Shown in pieces: positions 24,960 to 33,237 of a DNA stretch of 64,000 nucleotides. Each line of letters begins with the position of its first letter. Within the stretch, counting starts at the first letter, position 1. The DNA lies in the NCBI GenBank assembly GCA_017481575.1, contig JAFUPA010000031.1:1-64000 (forward strand), given 5' to 3'. This DNA is from Clostridia bacterium (GTDB lineage: Bacteria; Bacillota; Clostridia; Oscillospirales; Acutalibacteraceae). Made by a program: the position numbers and the translations under genes. The notes under the pieces were generated by a model. It was not told the origin of the DNA. It made no database searches and saw only the letters and a program-made list of their open reading frames with translations.

Positions 24960-25958
24960 TTATTTGCTTGCTTCTTCAACTGCAACTGCGCAAGCAACTG
25001 TCATACCAACCATCGGGTTGTTACCGGCACCGATGAGACCCATCATCTCAACGTGTGCGGGAACTGATGAAGAACCTGCGAACTGTGCGTCTGAGTGCAT
25101 ACGACCCATTGTATCTGTCATACCGTAGGAAGCAGGACCTGCTGCCATGTTGTCCGGATGAAGTGTACGACCTGTGCCGCCGCCTGATGCAACTGAGAAG
25201 TAGTTAACACCGTTCTCAACACACCACTTCTTGTATGTGCCTGCAACAGGATGCTGGAATCTTGTCGGGTTTGTTGAGTTACCTGTAATGGAAACACCAA
25301 CATTCTCAAGCTTCATGATTGCAACGCCTTCGGGAACGTTGTCTGCACCGTAGCATCTAACGTCTGCTCTCGGACCGTTTGAGTATGCCTTCTCTTCAAC
25401 AACCTTAACTGTCTCTGAATAAGGATCAAACTCTGTCTTGCAGTATGTGAAGCCGTTGATTCTTGAAATGATCATAGCAGCGTCTTTACCAAGACCGTTG
25501 AGGATAACTCTCAAGGGCTTTGTTCTAACCTTGTTAGCGTTAAGAGCGATTTTGATAGCGCCCTCTGCAGCTGCGAATGATTCGTGACCTGCGAGGAAGC
25601 AGAAGCACTCTGTTTCGTCTGAAAGAAGCATCTTACCAAGGTTACCGTGACCAAGACCAACCTTTCTGTTATCAGCAACAGAACCCTTGATGCAGAATGC
25701 CTGAAGACCGATACCGATAGCTGCAGCAGCGTCAGCAGCCTTTGTGCAACCCATCTTGATAGCGATAGCACAACCTACTGTGTAAGCCCATACTGCGTTT
25801 TCGAAGCAGATCGGCTGAGTTTCTCTAACAATTTTATCGCAATCGATACCCTTTGCAAGAGTGATTTCCTTACATTCTTCAACTGAAGAAATACCGTATT
25901 CAGCAAGAACAGCATTGATATTATCAATACGTCTTTCGTAGCTTTCAAATAATGCCAT
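24960..25958 (-). CDS. GGGtGRT family protein of unknown function
   Basis: A 332-aa protein with the family-defining motif GGGTGRT at residues 259-265, inside YFSVASGGGTGRTLHPDNMAAG. It also has a Gly/Ala-rich hydrophobic C-terminal stretch (about 305-326) and 11 cysteines spread through the sequence, which would suit a metal or Fe-S role. The family is widespread in anaerobes, but its chemistry is not established to my knowledge. It follows the NifU-like scaffold gene by 19 bases in the same operon, the usual arrangement for this family, so a joint role in Fe-S or metal-cofactor handling is inferred. Confidence 0.85.
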   Translation of the reverse strand: MALFESYERRIDNINAVLAEYGISSVEECKEITLAKGIDCDKIVRETQPICFENAVWAYTVGCAIAIKMGCTKAADAAAAIGIGLQAFCIKGSVADNRKVGLGHGNLGKMLLSDETECFCFLAGHESFAAAEGAIKIALNANKVRTKPLRVILNGLGKDAAMIISRINGFTYCKTEFDPYSETVKVVEEKAYSNGPRADVRCYGADNVPEGVAIMKLENVGVSITGNSTNPTRFQHPVAGTYKKWCVENGVNYFSVASGGGTGRTLHPDNMAAGPASYGMTDTMGRMHSDAQFAGSSSVPAHVEMMGLIGAGNNPMVGMTVACAVAVEEASK

Positions 25959-25977
25959 TGTAATTACCTCCTCTTAC

Positions 25978-26673
25978 TTATTCTTTTCTCGGGTCGATGT
26001 ACTTAGCAGCGTCAGCGAATCTGCCGTAAGTACCGATTGCCTTGTTGTATGCGTCGTTCGGTGTGTCGCCCTTCTTGATGAAATCTGTCATCTTGCCGAG
26101 TGAAACGAACTCGTAACCGATAACCTGATTGTCCTCATCAAGAGCCATACGTGTAACATAACCCTCAGCCATTTCGAGGTAACGAACACCCTTAACCTTT
26201 GTACCGTACATTGTACCAACCTGTGAACGAAGTCCCTTACCGAGGTCCTCAAGACCTGCACCGATTGAAAGACCGTCGTCTGAGAAAGCTGACTGTGAAC
26301 GGCCATAAACAATCTGAAGGAAGAGCTCACGCATTGCAGTGTTGATTGCGTCACAAACGAGGTCTGTGTTGAGTGCTTCAAGGATTGTCTTGCCCGGAAG
26401 AATTTCAGATGCCATAGCAGCTGAATGAGTCATACCTGAGCAACCGATTGTCTCAACAAGCGCCTCTTCGATAATACCTTCTTTAACGTTGAGTGAGAGC
26501 TTACAAGCACCCTGCTGAGGTGCACACCAGCCCACACCGTGTGTGAAAGCGGAAATATCCTTGATTTCGTAAGCCTTAACCCACTTACCCTCTTCAGGGA
26601 TAGGAGCAGGACCATGATTCGGACCCTTAGCTACACAGCACATTTCCTCTACTTCACGTGAATAGTTGATCAT
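25978..26673 (-). CDS. NifU/IscU-like Fe-S scaffold family protein
   Basis: A 231-aa protein whose middle resembles the IscU/NifU N-terminal scaffold. GACKLSLNVKEGIIEEA aligns with the PACGDxMKLxI...GIIxDA block, and VETIGCSGMTHSAAMASEI aligns with the FGCGSAIASSS block. Cysteines at about 12, 13, 50, 57, 78 and 107 are candidate ligands, while the scaffold Asp beside the first Cys is replaced. The C-terminal extension (about 130-231) is not part of classical IscU. The ATG at 26673 follows AAAGGAG; the longer frame would cross a leader hairpin. It is the first gene of the pair with the GGGtGRT gene. Confidence 0.85.
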   Translation of the reverse strand: MINYSREVEEMCCVAKGPNHGPAPIPEEGKWVKAYEIKDISAFTHGVGWCAPQQGACKLSLNVKEGIIEEALVETIGCSGMTHSAAMASEILPGKTILEALNTDLVCDAINTAMRELFLQIVYGRSQSAFSDDGLSIGAGLEDLGKGLRSQVGTMYGTKVKGVRYLEMAEGYVTRMALDEDNQVIGYEFVSLGKMTDFIKKGDTPNDAYNKAIGTYGRFADAAKYIDPRKE

Positions 26674-26693
26674 GTTGTAAATCTCCTTTCGGT

Positions 26694-26789
26694 TTATATA
26701 GGTTCGGTTCCTCGACCGACCTTTATATAACATCTTTTCGGGCTTCTGCCCATCTTGAATATTATATCAATGTGTGAAAGAATTATCAA
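26694..26789 (-). promoter_or_regulatory. Promoter and leader hairpin of the NifU-like/GGGtGRT operon
   Basis: On the minus strand TTGATA (26789-26784) and TATAAT (26766-26761) are 17 bases apart. In the transcribed leader, immediately before the ribosome site, 26695-26729 forms an imperfect hairpin with TATATA outer arms, two bulges and GGT/CGGT inner pairs. It could influence translation or be an operator. No match to a named riboswitch was recognised. Confidence 0.6.
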
Positions 26790-26853
26790 GACCTATTTGT
26801 AAATATTTTCAAAAATCGGACTTAATTTTAGGTTATTATGCCATCAAAAAACA

Positions 26854-26879
26854 CTCCGCAGACTTTTCAGCCTGCGGAG
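26854..26879 (-). terminator. Terminator after the ABC permease gene
   Basis: A perfect 8-bp stem CTCCGCAG / CTGCGGAG is followed on the minus strand by TGTTTTTTG, just downstream of the permease stop. Confidence 0.88.
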
Positions 26880-26885
26880 CTCGCT

Positions 26886-29705
26886 TTATATATTCTCGTT
26901 TCGGAGTGTTTCAACTGTATTTTCTTTGTTTACTTTCTTGATTGAATAAACCATACTCAGTACAACGATTATAAACACACTTGCAATCGCTATGATAAAC
27001 TTGTCCCAAGGAACATAGAAGCCCATTTCGTAACCGCTGTCGGATGCAACATAATACACAAGATATGTCATTACCAATGAAACAGGAAGCGAGAATAAAA
27101 GACTCTTTACACCGTAAAGGATAGATTCAAATGTCATCATTTTTCTCATACCCTTACTCGTAAGTCCGACTGATTTGAGTGTTGCAAATTCTCGTCTTCT
27201 GAGTGAAATATTAGTTGAGATAGTATTGAAAACATTGGCTGCCGCTATCAAAGAAATGAGAACGATAAAGCCGTATGCCAGCACCTTTGCGATGGTTACA
27301 AGTGCTCTTATGCTTTCAATTTCCGCTGCATAATCTACTACGCTGACATGATTTGTATCTCCGCCAATATCCCTGACAAGTCGGCTTACATCACTTGTCA
27401 CCTTTGCGTGGTCATCACAGAGAATAAAAGCATGAGTCTGCCAATAACCTTCAAGCATTACCGTCTCTTTTACGGATTCGGGATAAATAATGTTCGTGTT
27501 ATGTCCTGCGAAATATGGCTTTTCAGAGAGAACTGCGCCTATCGAGATGCTAATATGACTTATAGCTTTTTCTTCGGTCAGATAACGCTTGGTTGACTCA
27601 TCAAATTCTTCACCCTCGTCACGGCTTACGTCATAGACATAATATGTGATACCGTCTTTTACTACTGTTTCGCTGAAATAACTGTATCTTTCGCCGCTTT
27701 CCTCGAACCAAGGAAGAATTTCGGTTATCTCAATAGTTGAAGAAATATTATCAGTATTAAGGAAAGGTACTATATAAACTCTTTCTTTGTTATCTGACTG
27801 ATAAACATGAGTTCCCATATCATAAACAAGAGCTTTGGGATTTTCTTTATCAAAATATCCTTCTTCGCTCAAGCCTTCCTCTTTGAGAAGTCTCCTGAAA
27901 GCAGCATCATCAATAAAGTTATAATTAAATATTCCGTTGAGCTCGTTTTTCTTATCCGCTGAATCGTCGAGCTCTTTATTTATCATATTCAGGTATTCTT
28001 CTGAAATATACTTTTTTTCAACATTAAAATCTGTACCCATCTGCTGACTAAAGGTAAACTCGTTAATTCCATTGACCTCTTTCAAACCATTGTAAAGCTT
28101 TGTTCTGAATTCTTCCGTTTCGGTAAACGGTTTGTCATCTGTTCTGTCTTCATAATTAAATACATTGACAGCAACATCATAGTTCATATCCTGACTTTCT
28201 GCTTCAACAATATCGGTAAAATATGTTGCAAGTGAAGAAGCGGAAATAAACAGAACAACAGAAACGAAAAGTGAAAATACGGTTGTGCGGTATTTTCTCT
28301 TGTTTCTCTTAAAATTCTTGGAAGAGAGTGTTGCTTCAAATCCGAAGAGCTTTTGAGTCAACGGAGAGACCTTGACACTTCTGCGGTTAATCTTAATCTC
28401 GTTTGACTGTCTTACGGATTCAATGGGATTGATTTTTATTGCCTTTTTCGCAGGAATATATGCCGAAATTATAACTGTGACAAAGCTGATAACGCTTGCA
28501 GCAATTATCGCAATCGGAGAGAAAACAAAATGCATTTTAAGGTCGGTAAGATCAGCCAGGAATGTTGAAATTGAGTCACTTAAGAAATAAAATGTTACCG
28601 CAATTCCTAAACAACCGGAAATAAGACCTATGGGAATACCGATAATACAAAGCACTGCCGCTTCGTAAAGAACTGATTTTCTTATCTGCTTTTTAGTAGC
28701 ACCTATACTTTTAAGAATACCGAACTGCTTTGTTCTTTCACTTACTGAAATTGAAAATGAATTATAGATAAGTGAAACAGAACCGAAAACAATAAGTCCG
28801 AGCAGAAGAGAAAGCAAGCCGATAACCAACAGAGGAAATGCCGAATCAAAGCTGTTGAAGCTATACATAAGCAGGTCATAGTTTATGCAGGAATTAACTT
28901 CAATCAATTTTACAATATCCAGATTGAATCGGCTGTAATCTGCGGGTTGAGAAATTATGGTGTAGACAGAAGATGGTCTTGTGTTTCCTTTTTCGTTTAC
29001 GGTGTAAGCTGTATAACCGGGTGCCGAACGGGGTTCAATAGTGGTTTGTTCAGGTCTTACACAAAAGCCTACAACAGTATATGTTTTCTCTTTTGTGTTA
29101 ACGAGTTGTTCCGTTGCTTCTTCGCCTTCGGCTTTTCTTAACGGATATTCCTGAGTAAGCTTTGCCCAAGAGTCACCATCAAGTTTTTCATATTCTTCGT
29201 CTGTAATATTCACAAGCTCAGACCATTGTCTTTGTCCGACTTCAAGAGTGATTTCTTGCCCGAGTTTAAGTTGTACTCCGCCATTGGAATAAAGATGGTC
29301 CGAAACAACGATTTCGTTACTGTTCTGCGGCAGTCTGCCTTCTGTCAGATGTATAGGCATTACATCTGTAAAATCAGTTGGTATACCGGCGATATACAGA
29401 TATGGCTTGTATTCATTTGATGAACCGATTTCGGCATAGCCTATTTCCTGAACATAAGTATATTTTTCTACTCGTTCATCTTCGGCTATTTTTGAAATAT
29501 CATCATATTCAACGTCATAAAACCCTACATGATATTTGCCGTTATACATTTCGGCATAATTTACAAGATAGTTCTGAACCGTAACAAACGCTTCAATTGT
29601 TGCGGTAAACATTGCAACCGAAAGAATGATGCCGATTATAGTAACAATAGTTCTTGTTTTGTTTTCTTTAAGTGAGCGATTGGTAAACTGTTTAAAGATA
29701 TTCAT
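26886..29705 (-). CDS. ABC transporter permease with two FtsX domains
   Basis: A 939-aa MacB/LolE-type permease. One helix (about 17-40) is followed by a large extracellular domain (about 45-290) and a first FtsX block of three helices (about 290-425). A second helix (about 480-505), another extracellular domain (about 510-805) and a closing FtsX block with three helices complete it. GILKSIGATKKQIRKSVLYEA and ATLKSVGLTSKGMRKMMTFES are the cytoplasmic coupling regions of the two halves. Such permeases use ATP to drive extracytoplasmic conformational work, often export or peptide resistance. The start at 29705 is preferred because GAGGTG precedes it. The ATPase gene ends 10 bases upstream. Confidence 0.9.
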   Translation of the reverse strand: MNIFKQFTNRSLKENKTRTIVTIIGIILSVAMFTATIEAFVTVQNYLVNYAEMYNGKYHVGFYDVEYDDISKIAEDERVEKYTYVQEIGYAEIGSSNEYKPYLYIAGIPTDFTDVMPIHLTEGRLPQNSNEIVVSDHLYSNGGVQLKLGQEITLEVGQRQWSELVNITDEEYEKLDGDSWAKLTQEYPLRKAEGEEATEQLVNTKEKTYTVVGFCVRPEQTTIEPRSAPGYTAYTVNEKGNTRPSSVYTIISQPADYSRFNLDIVKLIEVNSCINYDLLMYSFNSFDSAFPLLVIGLLSLLLGLIVFGSVSLIYNSFSISVSERTKQFGILKSIGATKKQIRKSVLYEAAVLCIIGIPIGLISGCLGIAVTFYFLSDSISTFLADLTDLKMHFVFSPIAIIAASVISFVTVIISAYIPAKKAIKINPIESVRQSNEIKINRRSVKVSPLTQKLFGFEATLSSKNFKRNKRKYRTTVFSLFVSVVLFISASSLATYFTDIVEAESQDMNYDVAVNVFNYEDRTDDKPFTETEEFRTKLYNGLKEVNGINEFTFSQQMGTDFNVEKKYISEEYLNMINKELDDSADKKNELNGIFNYNFIDDAAFRRLLKEEGLSEEGYFDKENPKALVYDMGTHVYQSDNKERVYIVPFLNTDNISSTIEITEILPWFEESGERYSYFSETVVKDGITYYVYDVSRDEGEEFDESTKRYLTEEKAISHISISIGAVLSEKPYFAGHNTNIIYPESVKETVMLEGYWQTHAFILCDDHAKVTSDVSRLVRDIGGDTNHVSVVDYAAEIESIRALVTIAKVLAYGFIVLISLIAAANVFNTISTNISLRRREFATLKSVGLTSKGMRKMMTFESILYGVKSLLFSLPVSLVMTYLVYYVASDSGYEMGFYVPWDKFIIAIASVFIIVVLSMVYSIKKVNKENTVETLRNENI

Positions 29706-29715
29706 TACAGTCACC

Positions 29716-30399
29716 TCACTTCTGAAGAAGTCGGTCACTTTCGATTTTACCGTCATTTATTGTGATAATTCTGTCTGCTTGCAAAGCAATTGAGTCATCG
29801 TGAGTGATAACGATAAGTGTCTGACCGTATTTCTTGTTGGAAAGCTTAAGAAGCTCTACGATTTCGTGGCTGTTTTTTGAGTCAAGATTACCTGTCGGTT
29901 CATCGGCAAGCATAACAGCAGGGTTATTGATAAGTGCTCTGCCGATTGAAACTCTCTGCTGCTGACCGCCTGAAAGTTCGTTGGGGAGATGCTTTTCTCT
30001 GCCGGTAAGAGAAAGAAGTCCAATGAGTTCCTCAAGATAAGCCTTATCAACCTTTTTGCCATCCATAAGTACGGGTAAAGTAATATTTTCTGTTACATTG
30101 AGAACAGGGATAAGATTATAGAACTGATAAATGAGTCCCACCTGTCTGCGACGGAAAATAGCCAGCTGGTCTTCGTTCTGTGCGTAAACATCCTGCCCGT
30201 CAAGATAAACCTTACCACTTGTCGGTCTGTCAACACCGCCTAAAATATGTAAGAGTGTACTTTTACCCGAACCCGACGGACCGATAATAGCCACAAACTG
30301 ACCTTTAGGTACGCTGAAGCTTACGTTGTCGAGAGCTTTAACCTGATTTTCGCCCTCACCGTAAAATTTTGAAAGGTTTTCAATTCTTAAAATGTCCAT
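29716..30399 (-). CDS. ABC transporter ATP-binding protein (MacB/LolD type)
   Basis: A 227-aa ATPase with Walker A GPSGSGKST (40-48), signature LSGGQQQR (142-149) and Walker B VMLADEPTG (about 162-170). It drives the permease encoded next. The pair is separated from a two-component system by a short mobile-looking element (30419-30691). The Shine-Dalgarno AAGGAG lies directly against the left end of that element. The whole set RR-HK-ATPase-permease, all on the minus strand, resembles peptide-antibiotic sensing and resistance modules, although the permease is not the 10-helix BceB type. Confidence 0.94.
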   Translation of the reverse strand: MDILRIENLSKFYGEGENQVKALDNVSFSVPKGQFVAIIGPSGSGKSTLLHILGGVDRPTSGKVYLDGQDVYAQNEDQLAIFRRRQVGLIYQFYNLIPVLNVTENITLPVLMDGKKVDKAYLEELIGLLSLTGREKHLPNELSGGQQQRVSIGRALINNPAVMLADEPTGNLDSKNSHEIVELLKLSNKKYGQTLIVITHDDSIALQADRIITINDGKIESDRLLQK

Positions 30400-30418
30400 A
30401 TTGAATTACTCCTTTTTA

Positions 30419-30691
30419 GGGTGACGGTAATAATCCGAACCGTGTTTTTTATCGGATGATTTCCGCCACTTCTTCGTTAAAATCCTCGAAAATCCGAAAG
30501 GATTGTCTCCGGTTTTGCCTTGTATTGCCAAAAATCTTCTCGATAAAAAATCTTCGACCTGAAATCAAAGAATTTTCAGATGATTTTTGGATATTGAGGG
30601 TGCCGAAAGGCTGATGCCTTTCAAAGCCGAAACACCGAAAAGCGCTAAAAAGGCTTGATTTCAGGCATAGTTCAGATTGTTACCGTCACCC
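30419..30691. mobile_element. Putative TA-flanked MITE (273 bp) in the transporter leader
   Basis: The ends are inverted repeats: GGGTGACGGTAATAATC at 30419 onward, and its reverse complement with few changes ending at 30691, matching at 22 of 26 positions. A TA dinucleotide sits outside each end (30417-30418 and 30692-30693), the target duplication expected for IS630/Tc1-type movers. No open reading frame lies inside. An internal perfect hairpin GAAAGGC/GCCTTTC is also present. It lies between the histidine kinase stop and the ATPase ribosome site. No transposase or second copy was found in this window. The family assignment is inference from the TA flanks. Confidence 0.65.
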
Positions 30692-30703
30692 TATTGCAAC
30701 TTC

Positions 30704-30725
30704 ATTGTACCAATGTAAAATTACA
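30704..30725 (-). promoter_or_regulatory. Candidate promoter and dyad for the ABC transporter genes
   Basis: On the minus strand a TACAAT -10 (30709-30704) has, just upstream, a perfect dyad TGTAA-N2-TTACA (30714-30725) overlapping the spacer. No good -35 box is seen, as is common for response-regulator-activated promoters. The predicted start, about 30697, falls just outside the right end of the 273-bp element, so transcripts would run through it. Confidence 0.45.
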
Positions 30726-30753
30726 CTACGGTGACTCGATTATTACAAAAACG

Positions 30754-31758
30754 TCACACAACCTGTTTGTAAAATCTTATTATGAATTCAGCACCGCCTG
30801 TTTGGCTGTTTTCTGCTTTTACTGTTCCGTTGTGAGCCGTAATTATCATTTGGGCAAGATTAAGACCTATACCGAAACTCTCTTTTGAAGAATTTTTACC
30901 TTTGTAAAATCTTTCAAATATATGAGGTATATCCTCTTCGTCAAAACCCTTTCCTGTGTCGGTTATAATGACTTCCGTATAAATAGGCGTATCCGATGCA
31001 GTAACGGTAATATTACCGTTTTCAGGAGTGTGTTCGGTGCAGTTTTTCAGAATATTACCAAAGGCTTCAATACACCAAGCATAATCACAATTTAATAAAA
31101 TATCATCCATATTCAGAACAAGACTCTGATTTTTTATATCCATTGGAATCATAATCGGTTCAGCAGATTTTTGTATGAGAGTTTTTAAATCAGTTTCTTT
31201 CTTTTCAAACTGCACTGTTCCAGCGTCAAGTTTTGAAATTTTAAGAAGAACAGAAACCAGATATTCTGTTTTTGTAATAAGTGAAGAAAGCTCTCTTAAA
31301 AGCTCTTCTCTTTTTTCCTCTGAAATATCAGGGGCCTCAATAAGAGACAGGATAAGATTTATACTTGTAAGAGGTGTTCTTAACTGATGGGAAATATCAG
31401 CAATAGAATCCGCAAGAAAGCTTCTGTCTTTTTCCAGCTTATCTTTTTGGTCACGGAGACGTACGAGCATTTTCTGTACATCGCTTTCGAGTATTGAAAG
31501 TTCACCCTCACCGAAGGATTTAATGTTAATTGTATCGTTGCCGTGAAGAATTTTATCTATTGTTTCTGCAAGGGTGTTTAGTCTTTTGTATCTGTTTTTT
31601 GTAAAAATAAGAAAGCTTACAATCAAAAAAATGCTTACTGCAAAAACGGAAACAGCGGCAATTTTTGAAAAGAAAGCCAGAATAAAGCATAATAACAGTG
31701 AGGGTATCACTGTTATCAATAAAAATTTTCTTATTTCGGGATTGTTTGATATTTTCAT
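30754..31758 (-). CDS. Sensor histidine kinase, intramembrane-sensing type
   Basis: A 334-aa kinase with two N-terminal helices (about 12-31 and 34-53) joined by only a few residues, so it has almost no extracellular sensor. This is the layout of BceS-like kinases that listen to a partner ABC transporter. A HAMP-like linker leads to the phosphorylated H124 in ISHQLRTPLTS, then the N box NILKNCTEHTP and G1 DTGKGFDEEDIPHIFERFYKG. Its start overlaps the response-regulator stop by four bases. The transporter genes follow, interrupted by a small element. The signal is presumably a peptide or cell-envelope stress. Confidence 0.93.
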   Translation of the reverse strand: MKISNNPEIRKFLLITVIPSLLLCFILAFFSKIAAVSVFAVSIFLIVSFLIFTKNRYKRLNTLAETIDKILHGNDTINIKSFGEGELSILESDVQKMLVRLRDQKDKLEKDRSFLADSIADISHQLRTPLTSINLILSLIEAPDISEEKREELLRELSSLITKTEYLVSVLLKISKLDAGTVQFEKKETDLKTLIQKSAEPIMIPMDIKNQSLVLNMDDILLNCDYAWCIEAFGNILKNCTEHTPENGNITVTASDTPIYTEVIITDTGKGFDEEDIPHIFERFYKGKNSSKESFGIGLNLAQMIITAHNGTVKAENSQTGGAEFIIRFYKQVV

Positions 31759-32432
31759 TTCTGTTCTCCTAATTTATAACCGAATCCTCTGACTGTAAGT
31801 ATGATTTTCGGATTCTGTATATCGTCTTCAACCTTTTCTCTCAACCTTTTTATATATACCGTAAGTGTATTATCGTTGACGAAGTCGCCTGCAATATCCC
31901 ATATTTCGGAAAGCAGTTTATTTCTTGTAAGAGTAACACCGGGATTGTTAAGAAAAACAAGGAAAAGCTTGTACTCTAAAGCGGAGAGAAAAACATCTTT
32001 ACCGTTTTTGGTGACAATTCCCTTATCCATATCAACACTTACATTGCCAAGAGTGAGCATGCTCTGACTTTTACCTGTTCTGCGAAGAACAGATTTTATG
32101 CGGGATATAAGCTCTCTCGGACGGTAAGGCTTTTCTATATAATCATCAGCACCGATATCTAAACCTGTAACAACGCTGAATTCATCAGCGGAAGCGGTAA
32201 GAAAGATAACGGGACAGTCGGTTACACTCTTGATTCTGTTGCAGAGAGAAAAACCGTTTCCGTCGGGTAAAAGAACATCCAATAATACAAGGTCAAACTG
32301 CTTTGTTTCAATTTTATTTTCTGCTTCTTTGCAGTTGAGAGCACTATCAGTATCAAACCCTTCCTGACGAAGAAGCTCACTTAAATTTTTGACGATTGTA
32401 ACATCGTCTTCTATGATAAGAATTTTAATCAT
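31755..32432 (-). CDS. OmpR-family response regulator
   Basis: A 225-aa regulator with a receiver domain (phospho-acceptor D52 in LVLLDVLLPDG, acidic pair E8-D9-D10, switch Lys in IEKPYRP) and a C-terminal winged helix (about 125-225, ending VRGFGYKL). It pairs with the overlapping kinase gene. Likely targets are the dyad TGTAA-N2-TTACA before the transporter and the palindrome TTATGT-N3-ACATAA upstream of its own gene, though these two differ and the assignment is inference. Confidence 0.95.
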   Translation of the reverse strand: MIKILIIEDDVTIVKNLSELLRQEGFDTDSALNCKEAENKIETKQFDLVLLDVLLPDGNGFSLCNRIKSVTDCPVIFLTASADEFSVVTGLDIGADDYIEKPYRPRELISRIKSVLRRTGKSQSMLTLGNVSVDMDKGIVTKNGKDVFLSALEYKLFLVFLNNPGVTLTRNKLLSEIWDIAGDFVNDNTLTVYIKRLREKVEDDIQNPKIILTVRGFGYKLGEQK

Positions 32433-32462
32433 AATATCACTCTTTTCGGTGGTTATAGGCGC

Positions 32463-32477
32463 TTATGTGTTACATAA
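32463..32477. promoter_or_regulatory. Palindrome upstream of the response regulator gene
   Basis: Perfect 6-bp arms TTATGT and ACATAA are separated by 3 bases, about 30 bases before the response-regulator start. It may be an autoregulatory operator. Confidence 0.4.
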
Positions 32478-32531
32478 ACTTATGACACGCAGAGTATTAT
32501 CAGCATCATATCACTTGCTGACTTATTGTTT

Positions 32532-32560
32532 AAAAAATCGGGACACCCGAAGGCATCCCG
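32532..32560 (-). terminator. Terminator with UUCG tetraloop
   Basis: On the minus strand CGGGATGCC, loop TTCG, GGTGTCCCG forms a 9-bp stem with two G-U pairs, closed by the stable C(UUCG)G loop and followed by ATTTTTTAAA. It serves the 32569-33168 gene. Confidence 0.85.
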
Positions 32561-32568
32561 AAATACAT

Positions 32569-33168
32569 TTACTCATGAACTTCAAACAACAAACCCTGAT
32601 TGTAACGGATATCGTTGGGACCGTCCTTCCAGAAAGGAACGCACTTCTGTGTAAGGTTGTCGTTAGAGTCATACATAAACTGAACCTTGTAACCAAGGCA
32701 CTTATAGCTTACGCTTCCGTCATCATAAGACTGACTTGAAACAGAAAACGCAGGTGAATAACCCTGTGCAGCAAGAGTGTGGTCAACTGTATACATCACA
32801 GTCCAGAGTGTAGCGATTGAAACGATTGCAATAAGCACAATCTGCAAAACGCTGAACGGTGTCTTCTTCTTTTTCGGCTCCTCTGCTTTAACAGGAGTAT
32901 CATCCGAAATTACAGTTGTTGTTTCGTCAACAATCTTCATAACGGGTGCCGCAACAGGTGCAGGCTCTGTGGTCTCAACAGGCTCTTCTGCAATGGGTGC
33001 AACATCAATTGTGGGAGCAGGCATTTCATCCTCCTCGGGTGCAACACCGAAACGGTCCTCAAGCGAATTTTCTGTTGACTCTATATCAGATAAATCGAAC
33101 TTTATTCTGTTCTCGGCAGATGTGCTTTCAAGAAGCTCATCAATTCTATCAAGATTCTTTTCGTCCAT
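32569..33168 (-). CDS. Single-pass membrane protein with acidic Pro-rich cytoplasmic region
   Basis: A 199-aa hypothetical protein. Residues 1-105 are rich in Glu, Asp, Pro, Ala and Thr and should be disordered. A KKKK stretch then precedes one helix (about 107-128, FSVLQIVLIAIVSIATLWTV), and the last 70 residues lie outside, including two cysteines in VSYKCLGYKV and LTQKCVPF. No enzymatic motif is seen. The promoter TTGATT-16-TATAAT (33223-33196 on the minus strand) and the UUCG terminator make it a single-gene unit. It could be an envelope or signalling protein; its role is unknown. Confidence 0.7.
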   Translation of the reverse strand: MDEKNLDRIDELLESTSAENRIKFDLSDIESTENSLEDRFGVAPEEDEMPAPTIDVAPIAEEPVETTEPAPVAAPVMKIVDETTTVISDDTPVKAEEPKKKKTPFSVLQIVLIAIVSIATLWTVMYTVDHTLAAQGYSPAFSVSSQSYDDGSVSYKCLGYKVQFMYDSNDNLTQKCVPFWKDGPNDIRYNQGLLFEVHE

Positions 33169-33237
33169 AGTTTACCTCCAAAGCATTATAGATAGATTAT
33201 ATACTATTCAGAAATTAAATCAAGGGGGAAATTGAAT

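Noticed and set aside
30400..30753. A riboswitch or coding gene before the ABC genes
   Set aside because: The inverted ends with TA flanks explain the segment better, and no open frame or known aptamer motif was found.
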